Positions 1-12,063 of a stretch of 64,000 bases of DNA are shown piece after piece (the first letter of the stretch is position 1; each line of letters begins with the position of its first letter). A program made the translations under genes and the position numbers. Under the pieces are notes generated by a model that searched no databases, was not told where the DNA came from, and saw only the letters and a list, made by a program, of their open reading frames with translations. The DNA lies in NCBI GenBank assembly GCA_026120185.1, contig JANUWF010002419.1, forward strand, positions 3,803,501-3,867,500, in the 5' to 3' direction. Origin of the DNA: Voacanga thouarsii. Lineage: Eukaryota; Streptophyta; Magnoliopsida; Gentianales; Apocynaceae.

Positions 1-3000
1 TCGTGATTATGCATATGCATATAGATCTAAGCTTACCAGCCCAACTATTGTAAGTCAGTTTCAGTTGTGAGGCTTTTTATTCTTTTATCTGAAAACTTTA
101 TGCAATGGAATTAATGCCTTCTGGATTTGTCTTCTAGGTTGCTGAACGTTTCATTGCAGCCATGGAAGAGTTTAACAGTAAGAAGCCCCCAGCACCATTA
201 CTAATTTCTTATGACCCTGAAGAAGTGAGAAAGCAAGCTGCAGCCTCAGCACAAAGGTTTGAGGCAGGTATTGCCAGACTACAATCTTTTACTATATTTT
301 AGATGGTTTGTCACGGAGTCTTGGTGACACCTGAAAGGAGGAAATCCCTAACTACTTAAACTATATAATGGATATGTTTATTCTGCTCATGGTAGCTCAA
401 GATTAATTCCTTCTTTCTTGATTGTGCAGGAAAGCCACTTTCAATACTGGATGGAACTTTTATGGCTATTAAGGATGATATTGATTGCTATCCTTATCCA
501 TCAAATGGTATGCATTTATTCATCACACATAATATTATTTGATCAACTTGCAACTTACTTGGTGCTGCATGACAAAAAGGTGGAACAACATGGTTTCATG
601 AGGTGCGCAAGATGAAAAAGGATGCCGTTTCTGTGTCAAGATTGCGCAGCTGTGGAGTGATTTTAGTTGGAAAGGCCAATATGCATGAATTTGGATTAGG
701 GACAACTGGAAATAATCCAAATCATGGGTAAGTTTTGGAAAGCTTCTGAAGACTTAAATGTTAAAGATGGAATCATTGCGCATGTCGTTTATGTTTTAGG
801 AATCAGAATTTTTCTCAAAATTCACTAGTATATCTATAGAGTAGCCCTTGGTGAATGGAGAATTGTTTGGTTTTCTGTTGGTTCATTTAGTGAGGAAACA
901 CAATTTTGTTGATATTGATAACTATTAGATTCATTTAGGAGATTCTAACAGCTTTCTTTATGTTGAGATTGGTATCTATTTATGAACCTGCTTTTAGTTA
1001 ATACTGAGCACCATGTTATGGCACTTTCAAAATTTTCCTATTCTCAATGTCAGATGGAATCTATCAAATTTTATTCCTTTCACTGCAAGCAATTTCATCT
1101 TGTCTCGGGAAAAAATAATGTTGCTTGTTTTTATAAAGGCTTTGTTGTTTTACACAAAAAGTAACATATAATAGGCATGTGGAATTTCATTTTTTAGATT
1201 CCTAAAGTAATTTGATTTTCAATTTGGTTATGGGATGTGTTATATGGTGTATGTAACCTGTTTGCTCATCTGCATACACATGCATATGGATATCTTATAT
1301 TTTGTTAATCCAACACTTCTTGATTTTGTCAATGTTTGGGTGAGGGATCTCTTAAGTTTTTTTCTACATTTCATATGGTGTGCTAGTAAAAAGATCTTCA
1401 ATGTATTACAGGACTGCAAGAAATCCACATGATCCAGATAGGTATACAGGGGGATCCTCATCAGGCCCGGCAGCAATTGTTGCTTCTGGACTGTGTTCAG
1501 CAGCACTGGGAACAGATGGTGGAGGTTGTAAAATGAGACTCATTAGGCCTTTGATTGATTTTCATTGTCTTTTGTGACTTTGTGCTAATATTTCTTAGTT
1601 AATGCAAAAGACAGGCTCAGTTCGTATTCCTTCTTCTCTTTGTGGTGTGGTTGGCTTGAAGACAACGTATGGGCGAACTGATATTTGTGGGTAAAATCAT
1701 TACCTTGTGGTTCTCTCCTTTTGTTTTGCTGTTTCCTCTCAGTAGTTACAGTCAGTTGAGATTTGGTTTTGACCATGAAGTCGCTTCCATGCAGTAGCTT
1801 AGGTATTTCTTTTTTTTATTCAAACAGAAAATGTTGCTTTGGGAGTGGATTTTATAATAACTTATGCATCAAAAGAGTCTTATTGTTCTTTAAACAGTTT
1901 TGTAAGAACTTTCTTTTTTTTCCTGTCAAGTGATTGTGTTAAATTATGATCATGTGCGCAAACTGCAAGGAATATTGAAGATTGTGTTGTGTTTTTCATT
2001 TTCTCAATTACACAAGATATTATTCAAGATCATTAACAAATCCTAGGAACTCTCACATTTAATAAAATAGTCATCTCATACGTAGAATCTCATCTGAATT
2101 TGGATGCTGAATAAATTATTTTCTTTTCCAAGTTTCATATTCCTACATTGCGTAGTTGTGAATTTTTCCAAAGCACATTTGTCTATTGAAAGTCTGAAAA
2201 TAGTTGTTTCATCTTGGATGATTCTTACTTTCTAGTCCACAAATTTTCTCTTTCAGGGCATTATGTGATTCAGGGACTGTGGAAATTATTGGGCCTATTA
2301 CATCAACGGTTGAGGATGCCATACTTGTGTAAGTGCTGAATGTGTGTATAGTTCCTCACATACCAATTTATATGTTGCTGCCCTTCCATCTTTCCATGTT
2401 TTTTCATGCTTAGTAAAGCATGGAAAAATGTAAATCTTAACTTCCATATTCTTTCTTGCATGTGACTACTGAAATTCTTTTGAGGTATTGGTAAATGAAG
2501 CTTAGAACTATCAAGAGGCAGTGAAAGAAACACTAGAATCCTCAAGAGGAATGAATAGATAAGATCTGAAGTAACAAGTTAACCAGTGTGTTAACCAACC
2601 TGAGCTAATGTCTAGTTGCATTGCTGAAGGCCTGCAATCTTGCCATGTTACAACAACAACAACAACAACAACAAACTAAGCCTTAATCTCAAGTAACTTG
2701 GGGTCGGCTACATGAATCAACGTCAGGCAACGTGTGGTCATTCACATGAATCCTCTCTCGCCACTTTCTTCTATTGAACGTCATACTTTCATCCAAATCT
2801 AACAAAGACATATCTCTCTTAATTACCTCTATCCATGTCGTTTTAGGCCTACCTCTACCTCTGCCTCTGTCTAATCTATTCTGCCTCACTCTCTCCATCA
2901 CCCTAACAGGAGCATCCCTCGGTCTTCTCTGAACGTGTCCAAACCAACGCAGACGACTTTCTCTCGTCTTTTCCTCAATAGATGCCACACCCACCTTTTC

Positions 3001-6000
3001 CCTAATGATCTCATTTCTAACTCTATCCTTCCTAGTATATCCACACATCCACCGTAACATACGCATCTCAGCTATTTTCATTTTTTGAATATGACACCTT
3101 TTAGCTGCCCAACATTCCGTACCATATAACAAAGCAGGTCGTATGACTACCTTGTAAAACTTTCCCTTTAAATTCAACGGTGCATTACGATCACAAAGAA
3201 TACCAGTCGCACTCCTCCATTTCAACCAACCCGCCTTAACTCGATGTGCAATGTCGCTATCGAGCTCTCCGTCTTTCTGAATAATAGATCCTAGATAGCG
3301 AAAACAATTAGCTAACGGTATATCTCTACCTTCCAAAGTTACACTCTGGGCTATGTTTCTGCTACCACTAAAATTGCATCCCATATACTCTGTTTTACTC
3401 CTACTAATTCTGAAACCTTTGGATTCCAATGTCTGCCGCCATAACTCCAATTTAGCATTTACACCAGCTCTAGTCTCATCAATTAATACAATATCATCCG
3501 CAAACAACATACACCATGGCACAGCCGCCTGTATAGTGCAGGTCAACTCATCCATAATGGCTACAAAGAGGAAAGGGCTAAGCGCTGATCCTTGATGCAC
3601 CCTGATATTAATAGGGAATTCTGCAGTCACTCTAGCGCCAGTTATTACACTTGTACATGCTCCCTCATACATATCTTTAATGAGAGTAATATACTTTATT
3701 GATACACCTTTCTTGGCCAGCACCCACCAAACTACTTCTCTAGAAACCCTGTCATAGGCTTTTTCCAGGTCAATAAATACCATATGTAAATCTTTCTTTC
3801 TTTCTCTATGATATTCAATCATCTGCTGTAATAAATGAATTGCCTCCGTAGTGGAACGCCCAGGCATAAAACCAAACTGATTATCTGAAATTTGTATAAT
3901 GCCCCGTAACCTCTGTTCAATCACTCTCTCCCAAAGCTTTATAGTATGACTCATGAGTTTAATCCCACGGTAATTGGCACAATCCTGGACATCTCCTTTA
4001 TTCTTGTACAGAGGAGTCCGAGTACTCTTCCTCCACTCTGTAGGCATCCTATTAACTTTATATATCTTGTTGAACAGACTTGTCAGCCACGTAATACCTA
4101 TATCTCTTAACACTTCCAAACCTCGATCGGTATACCATCCGGTCCTATAGCTTTTTTTGGACTCATCCTTTTAAGGGCATCACTGACTTCATACTTCTGA
4201 ATACGACGAATCCATGCACGGTTAACCTCTTCGTTCGAAAGCGCCGGCTACCTACACTCGGAACTTGGACTTGACTCTCGTTGAATAACTTATCAAAATA
4301 TGATCTCCATCTCTCATTTATTTCTTCATCCTTAACTAAAACATTGTGGTTTTCGTCCTTTACACATTTCACTACACCTATATCCCTCGTCTTCTTCTCC
4401 TTGTAACGCGCCAGTCTATATGTATTTTTCTCTCCGTCTTTGGTATCTAACTTTTCATATAAATCCTTGTAAACTATGGCTCTTGTGTTTCTGACAGCTT
4501 CTTTAGCTTTTCTTCTCGCGACCTTGTATTTCTCAAAATTTTCATCACTCCTACACCTTCCTAAGTTTCTATAGCACTCTCTTTTACTCCTTATGGCTTC
4601 TTTCACTTCGTTGTTCCACCACAACACATCCTTGTTAAGAGGTATTTTTCCTTTAGATTCCCCAAGCACTTCCTTAGCTACTATCCTAATACATTGAGCC
4701 ATCTTTCTCCACATAGTATCTAGATCCGAATCCATATCAGAAGACCAATTATCCGCCTCAACTACCTTATTGACAAAGGCTATTCTTTCATCCCCCTGAA
4801 GCCTCCACCACCTAATCCTAGGGTCAACTCGAAAATTCTGCTCGCTTACTCTTTTTCCTAAAATTAAAATCGAGGACCAACAACTCGTGTTGCGTAACTA
4901 CACTCTCACCTGGAATAACTTTACAATCCGTACACCCACTACGAAACCTACGCCTCATAATAAAGAAGTCTATCCGATCGGCATTTAACCCGCTTCTAAA
5001 GGTCACTAAGTGAGAATCTCTCTTTTAAACCAAGTATTTGCTATGGTCAAATCATAGGCCAAGGCAAAATCAAGAATAGCAGCTTCTCGCTTCGTTTTTA
5101 GCTCCGAAACCCCGACCTCCATGAACACTCTCAAACCCGCTCTTATCAGTACCTACATGTCCGTTTAGATCACCACCAATGAAAAGTTTTTCTACACACG
5201 GTACACTCTGGATAATCTCATCTAAATCATCCCAGAACTGTTGCCTAACCGAATCATCGAGTCCTACTTGCAGCGCATACGCACTAATAACAGTAGTAAT
5301 CTCGCCGCCAATCATGATCTTGATGCTCAAAATCCTATCACTCTTCCTCTGTACTTCAACCACATCATCAATAAACTTACGATCAATAATAATCCCGACT
5401 CCATTTCTATTTCTAAGTCTACCTGAATACCAAAGCTTATAACCCCATGGAGCGACTACTCTCGCCTTCTCATCTACCCACTTGGTTTCCTGAAGACACA
5501 AAATGCTAATCTTTCTCCTCCGCATTACCTCAACTAGCTCTGTTAATCTACCGGTCAAAGATCCTATATTCCATGTAGCTAGACGAATCCTATCCCTATA
5601 GACTGTCTTTTTTACCCTACACCTTGCATATTTGACACCGCATCCGGGGACCGACACGGCGCGTTGCTTCCGGGCAACGACCTAGCAACCCTCGCATATT
5701 TATCACTACACCCGGGTCTAGGAAGTGCAGCGCGTCGCTGAGTAGGGAACGCCCCCACGAAGTCAATCGATTGGTTCATGTCATAGATGTGACTATGTTT
5801 TACGCTGGCCGTCACAAGCCTACCGCAACTCTCCTCCTTTATCCGGGCTTGAGACCGACAATGAACACCGCAGACAAAACCCGTGGAGCTCACAGGCGGA
5901 GTTAATCTTGCCATGTTAGAATGTGGAAATATAACTAATTAGATATGGATAATACCATTCATTAGGACCTTTATATATTGGTTTCGAAATCCTTTGGTTA

Positions 6001-9000
6001 TTAATATTAACTTTTTCCTACTTGTATATGTATATGTGTGTGTGTGTGTGTGTGCATCTAAGAAAACGAAATCATTTGTTACATTCAAGGTAATACACTC
6101 ATGCAGAAGTGAATATGTCATGATCTTTATGACTTTTCAGGTATGCAGCAATCTTGGGATCCTCTCCTGCTGATCAAATTGCTTTGAGACCGGTAATCAC
6201 CCAAAATGTTTTCTTTCCTTAATTCATGCATATTCCACCGCGCTTAAGAGAATGACATCTATGTCAGTGGCAGGCTCCCACTGATTTTGGATAACTTAAC
6301 TGAAAGTTATATAGGTTTTAAAAATTGTCTTATTTTTCTCCCACTTATTCAAACTCTCAACTTATTTGTTGCAAGAATATTGTGAAAAATGGTAGATTTT
6401 AAAGAAACATATACCTAATTTTTATTGAGAGTTACTCCCTCCGTCCCAACAAAATTGGCTTATTTACTATTTGAGTTGTCTCAAAAGAATTGACATTTTT
6501 CCTAAAAGGAAAGTTTTAATATATTATATATTATAAAATAATCAGTATATCTCTCATTTATTACTTTTATATATTTAGATTTGGCGTAAAGTATTGCGAG
6601 ACCTACATGTTTCTTACTTTTATTATACTATACTATTATATTATAATTTTTACTTTTACATAAAATCTCGTGCCAAATCAACTACTGTCAATTTGACTGG
6701 GACGTAGGGAGTATTGCTTTTCGAGTTATTTTTTCTCATGTGGATAAGGTTAATGTCAACAAGAAAGAAATTTATATTATTACTTCTTAAAAAACCAAAG
6801 AGAACTCTATTAATGATTTAACCATCCATGGAATTTGGAAAAACATAAGCTGCCAAATTTTTTTAGAAAATGTTTTTTTCCCCTTATTTGAGCAATTCTT
6901 ATTTATAAGATGATTTTTATCTATAAGCAAATTTTTTAAACAAGAAAAAGCATAAGCCACCTAATTTATATTTTTTTTCTTATTTGGAGTAATGTTTAGA
7001 AGATGATTTTTAAACAAAAATACAACGTATAAATTTTGCAACCCAAACTCACCCAATAATAATAATAATAATTAAAAAATCATAAATCCGCCCCTGATCT
7101 ATGTGATACAAAAAGTTCAAATAATTGCAGAATACATAGGCACGTCAAGTTTCTGGTTTTGTCTTCCTGAATCTAGATAGAGAGAGACCCATTTTTCTCC
7201 TGGTATTCTCAATTAAGACCGAAAATAGAGGCATTCCCAATCCTTAGAACTCTTCTTCCATGCTGCAAGTTTCACAATGGCAGTTGCAGGAATTGCAAGC
7301 AACTGTCTTTTTTTCCAATTAAGTTTCAGTAACCAAAAATTCAAAAGCATCTAACGTATGTTTTCAATACATTTTCTTACAAATTAAAATGAACAATTCC
7401 TTTGGTGGCTACTTGATGTTGAATACTCTTGTTAAGGAGTACACTGAAATGTAGCACTTAATGCCACTTGAAATGAACATTGTGGCAGTTTAGATTAATA
7501 TTAGTGCCACTTGAAATGAATATTGTGACAGTTTAGATTAATATTTCTCAAAGTTGTTCTATAAAGAGTATGGGCATCTTTTGATTTATGTTAGTTCGCA
7601 TCTCATTGGCTTCTGCTTATTTCATATCCAGTCCAGATGATCTAGTTCAAAATATAGAATCATGAGGCATTTCCACAAATTTACTTGTCTTTTTCAGTTT
7701 ATGTATTCTATTAGTTATCATATACATTACTTTTGTGATTTTTTTGCAGTCTCTCCCTTGTTTACCAAATTTGTCTTCCAATGAGAGTTTGGATGCCCTA
7801 GGATCCCTACGGTTTGGAAAATACACAGAGGTAATTGCTATCTCCCTTAAAATAAATAAATAAAACAATAGCAATTTAGCCACTCTTGAGTGTCATATCA
7901 TGACTTTGTGGCTTTCCCATGTAGTGGTTCAATGATGTCTTCTCAACTGATATCTCCACAAAGTGTGAGGAAATCCTTTATCTATTATCAGAAAAATGTG
8001 GGTGCAAAGTAAGTTGATGCTGTATTTACAGAAACTAGCATTTGTTGCAAAGAGATTGGGTTCAAAACATTTGCACCAAAAAAAAAAAGAAAGAAAGAAA
8101 GAAAGATTGGGCTGAAAGTGATTAATATGAATCTAAGATTAATTCTGCTTCATGTATCTAATACTTTTTCACCTCTTTAAGATGGTAGAGATTGCTATAC
8201 CAGAACTTCATGAGATGCGCACAGCTCACATTGTGTCAATTGGCTCTGAATCACTTTCTTCTTTGAATCCTGATTTTGAGGATGGGTATGCTTTTTGACC
8301 ATTAGGATTTTAAGAGTACACAAGTTCCTTTACCTATCAGGACTCGAGTGTGCTTTACCGAGTAGTTTACAAGAGCAGTTCTTTCTTCTAAGGGATATTT
8401 TATGGTTTGAATTGCCTTGGTTGACTTGCCATCTTTTTGTACAGGAAGCGGGAAAACTTTTCATATGACACTCGCACGAATCTGGCACTTTTTCGATCTT
8501 TCACAGCATCAGATTATGTGGCTGCCCAGTGTCTTAGGTGAGATGATTTAATAAGATCTGTTCCTTTGTGTTAAGACATACTGGTTTATAGTTGTGGAAT
8601 TTTATGTGTAATGATTGCTTTATTTGGTGATTGGCATGATTTTTAACAACACCAATGCATCCTTTTCTCTTTTCACTACATGTACAATACTTCTATATTA
8701 TTTGAGAATCCAGACAGAAGATATACTTCATTCTAGGGCATAGTTCGGAACTTTAGCATCCCTATCACCCTTTATCCATGATCTGGATTTGCTAGTAGCC
8801 TAGCTTTGAGATTCATATTCAGGGGAACTAGATATGTTAGTTTCTTTAATCCACCTGCTACATCATTCTGTAAGGGTGCCTTCGTACATTTTCAAGTCAA
8901 TTCACACAATGTTTTCATTTTTCTGAACTGATAAATTTTTTTTGTCTTTGGATTTGGAAATTTTTCAGTTTTATTCAATTTTTACCTAATGAAGGTAAGC

Positions 9001-11109
9001 AAAATGGCCTTTCATTTCAATATGCATGAGTGATGGAATTATTGTCTCAACCATATTACTTTTGTAAGTCCACGTACAACCCCCATGCCTCCTAAATCTT
9101 GCTTCATGTCATTTGTCTTCTATTAGTAAGATGCAGTTTGGACTGAAATGCATTTTGTTTAGCATGAAATATTCTCGATACAAAATCGGCCTTAATTTCC
9201 AAAGATGTAACAAGTGATGCTGCTATGTAGTTTCATTACATTGCAGCATATATATCACTGTTCAACTTGTATATTGCACATGCAGACGGAGGATAATGCA
9301 CTACCATATGGAAATCTTTAAGAAGGTGGATGTCATTGTGACCCCCACAACAGGGTATGTATGAGTATTCATGTACGAAATAGCTTTTGTACTGAGTAGT
9401 ACTAAGGGTTTTTAATGTTCTTAATATTGAGACATCATATACCTAGAGTTTGAGTCAGGTTCATGCAACATACTAAAGAAACCTCCCATTGTCCTCTGTG
9501 TGTGTGTCTCTGTGTGTGCGTTCTTCGAAGGCTTTTACTTGCCTGTACATGTCCTTTCAAATGATGGAGTAGTCAGCTGGAACATCCCTTGCCCATCACC
9601 ATCACAAAGTCAATATCATTTTGAAATTGACTCTTACTACAATATGGCACCTTCACTTTTTCAGCATGACAGCACCTCTCATACCTCCAAGTGCCCTTCA
9701 ATATGGAGAGACAGATCTGCAGGTCTCGGGTTAGTAAATTTCCTTCACGGTTATGTCAAACTGAATCTTTTTCCTTTGAAATTATTTTTTTTATGATTTT
9801 CCACTTGTTCCGTGACTATTATAGTGTGTAATTCTTTGTTTTTCACTGTGTTCCTTCCTGGACTTCTTATCTTGATTTTGCTTATTCTCGTGTTTCTTTA
9901 AAATATGGCTACTGTCTTTTGCTAGAAATGCAACTGGAATATGGTTGAAGTTTGAACCTAAAAGGAACTGGTGTACCAATTGATTCTGTTAGGATGGGCC
10001 TGGGATAGGAGTTATGCATTGTCTTCATCTGGTTATACAAACATTCATGTGCGCAAAAAATGTATTATGTACAGTATGCTATGTGGTCAACATGGCAGAT
10101 GGTGAGAAAGGTAAATTTTAGAAACTAGATTGGTGTCATGGGTTTCCTTTCTCATGAAACAACCTATCAACGTCACAATAATTTGGACATGCCGCACATT
10201 TTACCGCCTCCAAGAATGTTATAAAATGGTCAATTTGTACCATAGATTATATCTTCTTCTCCATATATTTTGCACTTCTCTTCTCGTGGCTAGATTTGGT
10301 TAGCAGATGCTGGAGGATTGACACGAGAGTATTATGGCACTGTACCACAGGGTTAGGTTAAGTGATGATGTTTAAATGAAAAAGCTAATCCAGTTTCTCT
10401 GTTTCATCATTATTGGTCAAAGTTTGTTGTGTGTATGTTAGGATTGGCTTCAAGCTAATATGAACATTCTGAGCTGTTTTCTTGGTGTGTAAATGTTGAA
10501 CATTATGTGGTAAATATGTTCTTAGTAAAACAGCAACCTTTGTGTATGCTTTCTTCCTTTCTTTTCAGGAAATCTCATGCGATTTGTTGTACCGGCAAAT
10601 CTACTTGGATTGCCTGCAATTTCTGTCCCTGTAAGTTGTTAGATATTTTTCTTGAGTTATTGGGAAAAACAGCAGAAGGAGGACTCCATGTTGTTCCACC
10701 TCAATGCCCTATAAAATCCAGCTCTCTATTTCTGTATCATTCTTTAATTAACATAACAGTGTTATTTTGCACTCTAATGGGCTCATATTCTAGGCCATTC
10801 TCACCTGTTATTTTGCTTTATCATGAAATGACAATGATAGGTTGGCTATGATAAGCAAGGACTACCTATTGGACTACAACTCCTGGGCCGTCCCTGGGGT
10901 GAAGCCTCAATTTTACGCTTAGCCGCTGCAATAGAGGTATTTGCTCTTATTTAACGAAAAAACAGGGGATTATTCTTCCGCGGGGATAGCAACTGAAATT
11001 CTCAAATTTCCTTAAAAAATGCTGACAACTTTACTTTGATATTTAGGATCTTTGTCCGGACACTAAGAAGAAACCCATGCAATTCTATGAGATGTTGAAA
11101 GTGAACTAA
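1..11109 (+). CDS. FAAH: Fatty acid amide hydrolase, 5'-partial, 17 exons visible
   Basis: Plant FAAH is an amidase-signature serine hydrolase that cleaves N-acylethanolamines to a free fatty acid and ethanolamine at membranes. Exons by splice sites and frame: 2-49, 138-267, 430-507, 580-727, 1412-1524, 1615-1690, 2257-2328, 6141-6192, 7750-7830, 7925-8008, 8182-8285, 8445-8537, 9286-9354, 9665-9729, 10569-10630, 10841-10936, 11047-11109 (stop TAA). They join in frame into 477 residues; base 1 ends the preceding codon. The first visible residues, [11 protein letters not shown], match Arabidopsis FAAH (about 607 aa) near residue 130, so roughly 130 N-terminal residues lie off the window. The Lys-Ser-Ser catalytic set is complete: Lys in IKDDID (codon 471-473), the Ser cluster in GGSSSGPAA, and nucleophile Ser in [10 protein letters not shown] (codon 1617-1619). 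The 3.8-kb intron 2329-6140 holds a LINE and the next intron a MITE. The gene looks intact. Confidence 0.95.
2636..2650. repeat. 15-bp target site duplication, left copy (LINE)
   Basis: AATCTTGCCATGTTA here is identical to the sequence at 5904-5918. It lies directly next to the (CAA)n tail of the antisense LINE, as expected for a duplication made by target-primed reverse transcription. Confidence 0.9.
2689..4119 (-). pseudogene. LINE reverse transcriptase segment
   Basis: A 476-codon open stretch encodes the reverse transcriptase domain: [30 protein letters not shown], the [10 protein letters not shown] region and the catalytic FADD. After these comes a C-terminal region rich in Trp and Arg ([10 protein letters not shown]), typical of plant RTE elements. 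The start is only the first Met after a frameshift near 4120-4160, so this is a fragment of a longer polyprotein and not a free-standing gene. Confidence 0.9.
4163..4735 (-). pseudogene. LINE linker segment between endonuclease and RT
   Basis: Basic, Lys/Arg-rich frame ([18 protein letters not shown] and similar) found between endonuclease and reverse transcriptase in plant RTE elements. Frameshifts separate it from both neighbouring segments. Confidence 0.75.
5070..5657 (-). pseudogene. LINE AP-like endonuclease segment
   Basis: This frame encodes the exonuclease-endonuclease-phosphatase fold used to nick target [37 protein letters not shown] and GGDLNGHVG, with the metal-binding Asn and Glu and the catalytic Asp-X-Asn present. 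A frameshift near 5080 breaks it, and its continuation ([12 protein letters not shown]) appears in another frame at 5006-4824. Inactive copy. Confidence 0.85.
5904..5918. repeat. 15-bp target site duplication, right copy (LINE)
   Basis: AATCTTGCCATGTTA, identical to 2636-2650. It marks the 5' end of the antisense LINE. Confidence 0.9.
6033..6054. repeat. (GT)n microsatellite
   Basis: About ten GT units in a FAAH intron downstream of the LINE. Likely polymorphic between individuals. Confidence 0.9.
6435..6711. mobile_element. Stowaway-like MITE in FAAH intron 8
   Basis: A 277-bp AT-rich element begins CTCCCTCCGTCCCA and ends TGGGACGTAGGGAG, near-perfect inverted repeats flanked by TA on both sides (6433-6434 and 6712-6713). 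The CTCCCTCCGTCCCA terminus and TA duplication are the hallmark of Tc1/mariner-derived Stowaway MITEs. No coding capacity. Confidence 0.88.
8079..8105. repeat. A-rich / (GAAA)n microsatellite
   Basis: An A run followed by four to five GAAA units inside a FAAH intron. Simple sequence only. Confidence 0.8.
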
Positions 11110-12063
11110 GAAGTCAAGGTTTGTCTCTGATTTGTTCCCGCTGCCTTTCAGAAGAACTTTAAGTTTCGAAGTCCGATAAAAAATATTGGCAAATGCCATT
11201 TTTCCAGGTATGACGGAGCAGCGGAGTTCCTCGCTAGAAGCAGTTTTTTCTTTTTTCTTTTGTGTGTGTGTTTGTGTGTTTTTTAATTATAATATATAAT
11301 CATTCTAGCACTTTGTTTAGGGGCTGAATGTCATTGCCTTAAGTAAATAATAAACATCATGCAACCTGAATATTGGATCAAATGGCTTGGATGAGAAATG
11401 CATTCAGAACAGCTAATTTTTCTAGGTGCCTATCTATATTTGCTGACTCAAGAAGGTAACCCTTGATACACGAGAGTGATAAATAAGTCCTAGAGACACA
11501 AATTCTTATAGCTTTAGATGTTGTCTTATCTCCTTGTAACTTGGGAAATGAAGAACGCCTAGTGCATCTGGAACTTAAACGCCACTCAGTCTCATTAGAA
11601 GAGGGCATGGTAGGATATTTTTCTCAAGGATTGATTACGTAGAATTGGCTGCTCATACTATTTGCTACCAAAATTCACAAGAAATAAACACGCAAACAAA
11701 ATTGCCTAATTTGTGCGCAAAGAAATGCAAAAACTTGGTCGGAGATGAAAGCTAATTTCAAGTCAATTTTTGCAAAGGCATGAATACGGTTGCTCGTAAT
11801 TTGTGAAAATTGCATGTTCCTTGGAAGAGCATTGTGGCACGAACAAGGTGTTAAGAAACAAGAATCCCCTTCTGGTCAGGAAAAAAGTTACAAGTCATTA
11901 AAAGTTGAAATAACCAAACCTTAACAAAAATCTTGATTTAAGATTGTATTTTGATTACAGACTAAAAATTCAGGCGTTGCCTTAATAACAAATTCAGAAG
12001 TGGAGCCACTACCCAAAAACACTGTTAAGCTCACCTCTGAAGCCTTCCTCAGTTCTAAAACAA
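11110..12063. other. Intergenic, shared 3' side of convergent genes
   Basis: The FAAH stop and the PGM-like stop face each other across about 950 bp, so the stretch should hold both 3' UTRs. It contains a short TG-rich run near 11261-11280. No other conserved protein or repeat is recognised. Confidence 0.6.

Larger units (their letters stand above)
2651..5903 (-). mobile_element. RTE-type non-LTR retrotransposon (LINE) in FAAH intron
   Basis: A 3.25-kb element lies antisense to FAAH between perfect 15-bp duplications. In its own orientation it has an AP-type endonuclease (5657-5070, with [14 protein letters not shown] and GGDLNGHVG motifs), a linker, a reverse transcriptase (4119-2689, with [13 protein letters not shown] and the FADD active site) and a short (TTG)n tail read as (CAA)n at 2651-2673. 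This gene order, the short repeat tail instead of poly(A), and the length of about 3.2 kb fit the RTE clade of plant LINEs. At least three frameshifts (about 5080, 4820-4740 and 4240-4120) split the open frame, so the copy is dead. The flanking intron sequence reads across cleanly when the element and one duplication are removed. Confidence 0.9.
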
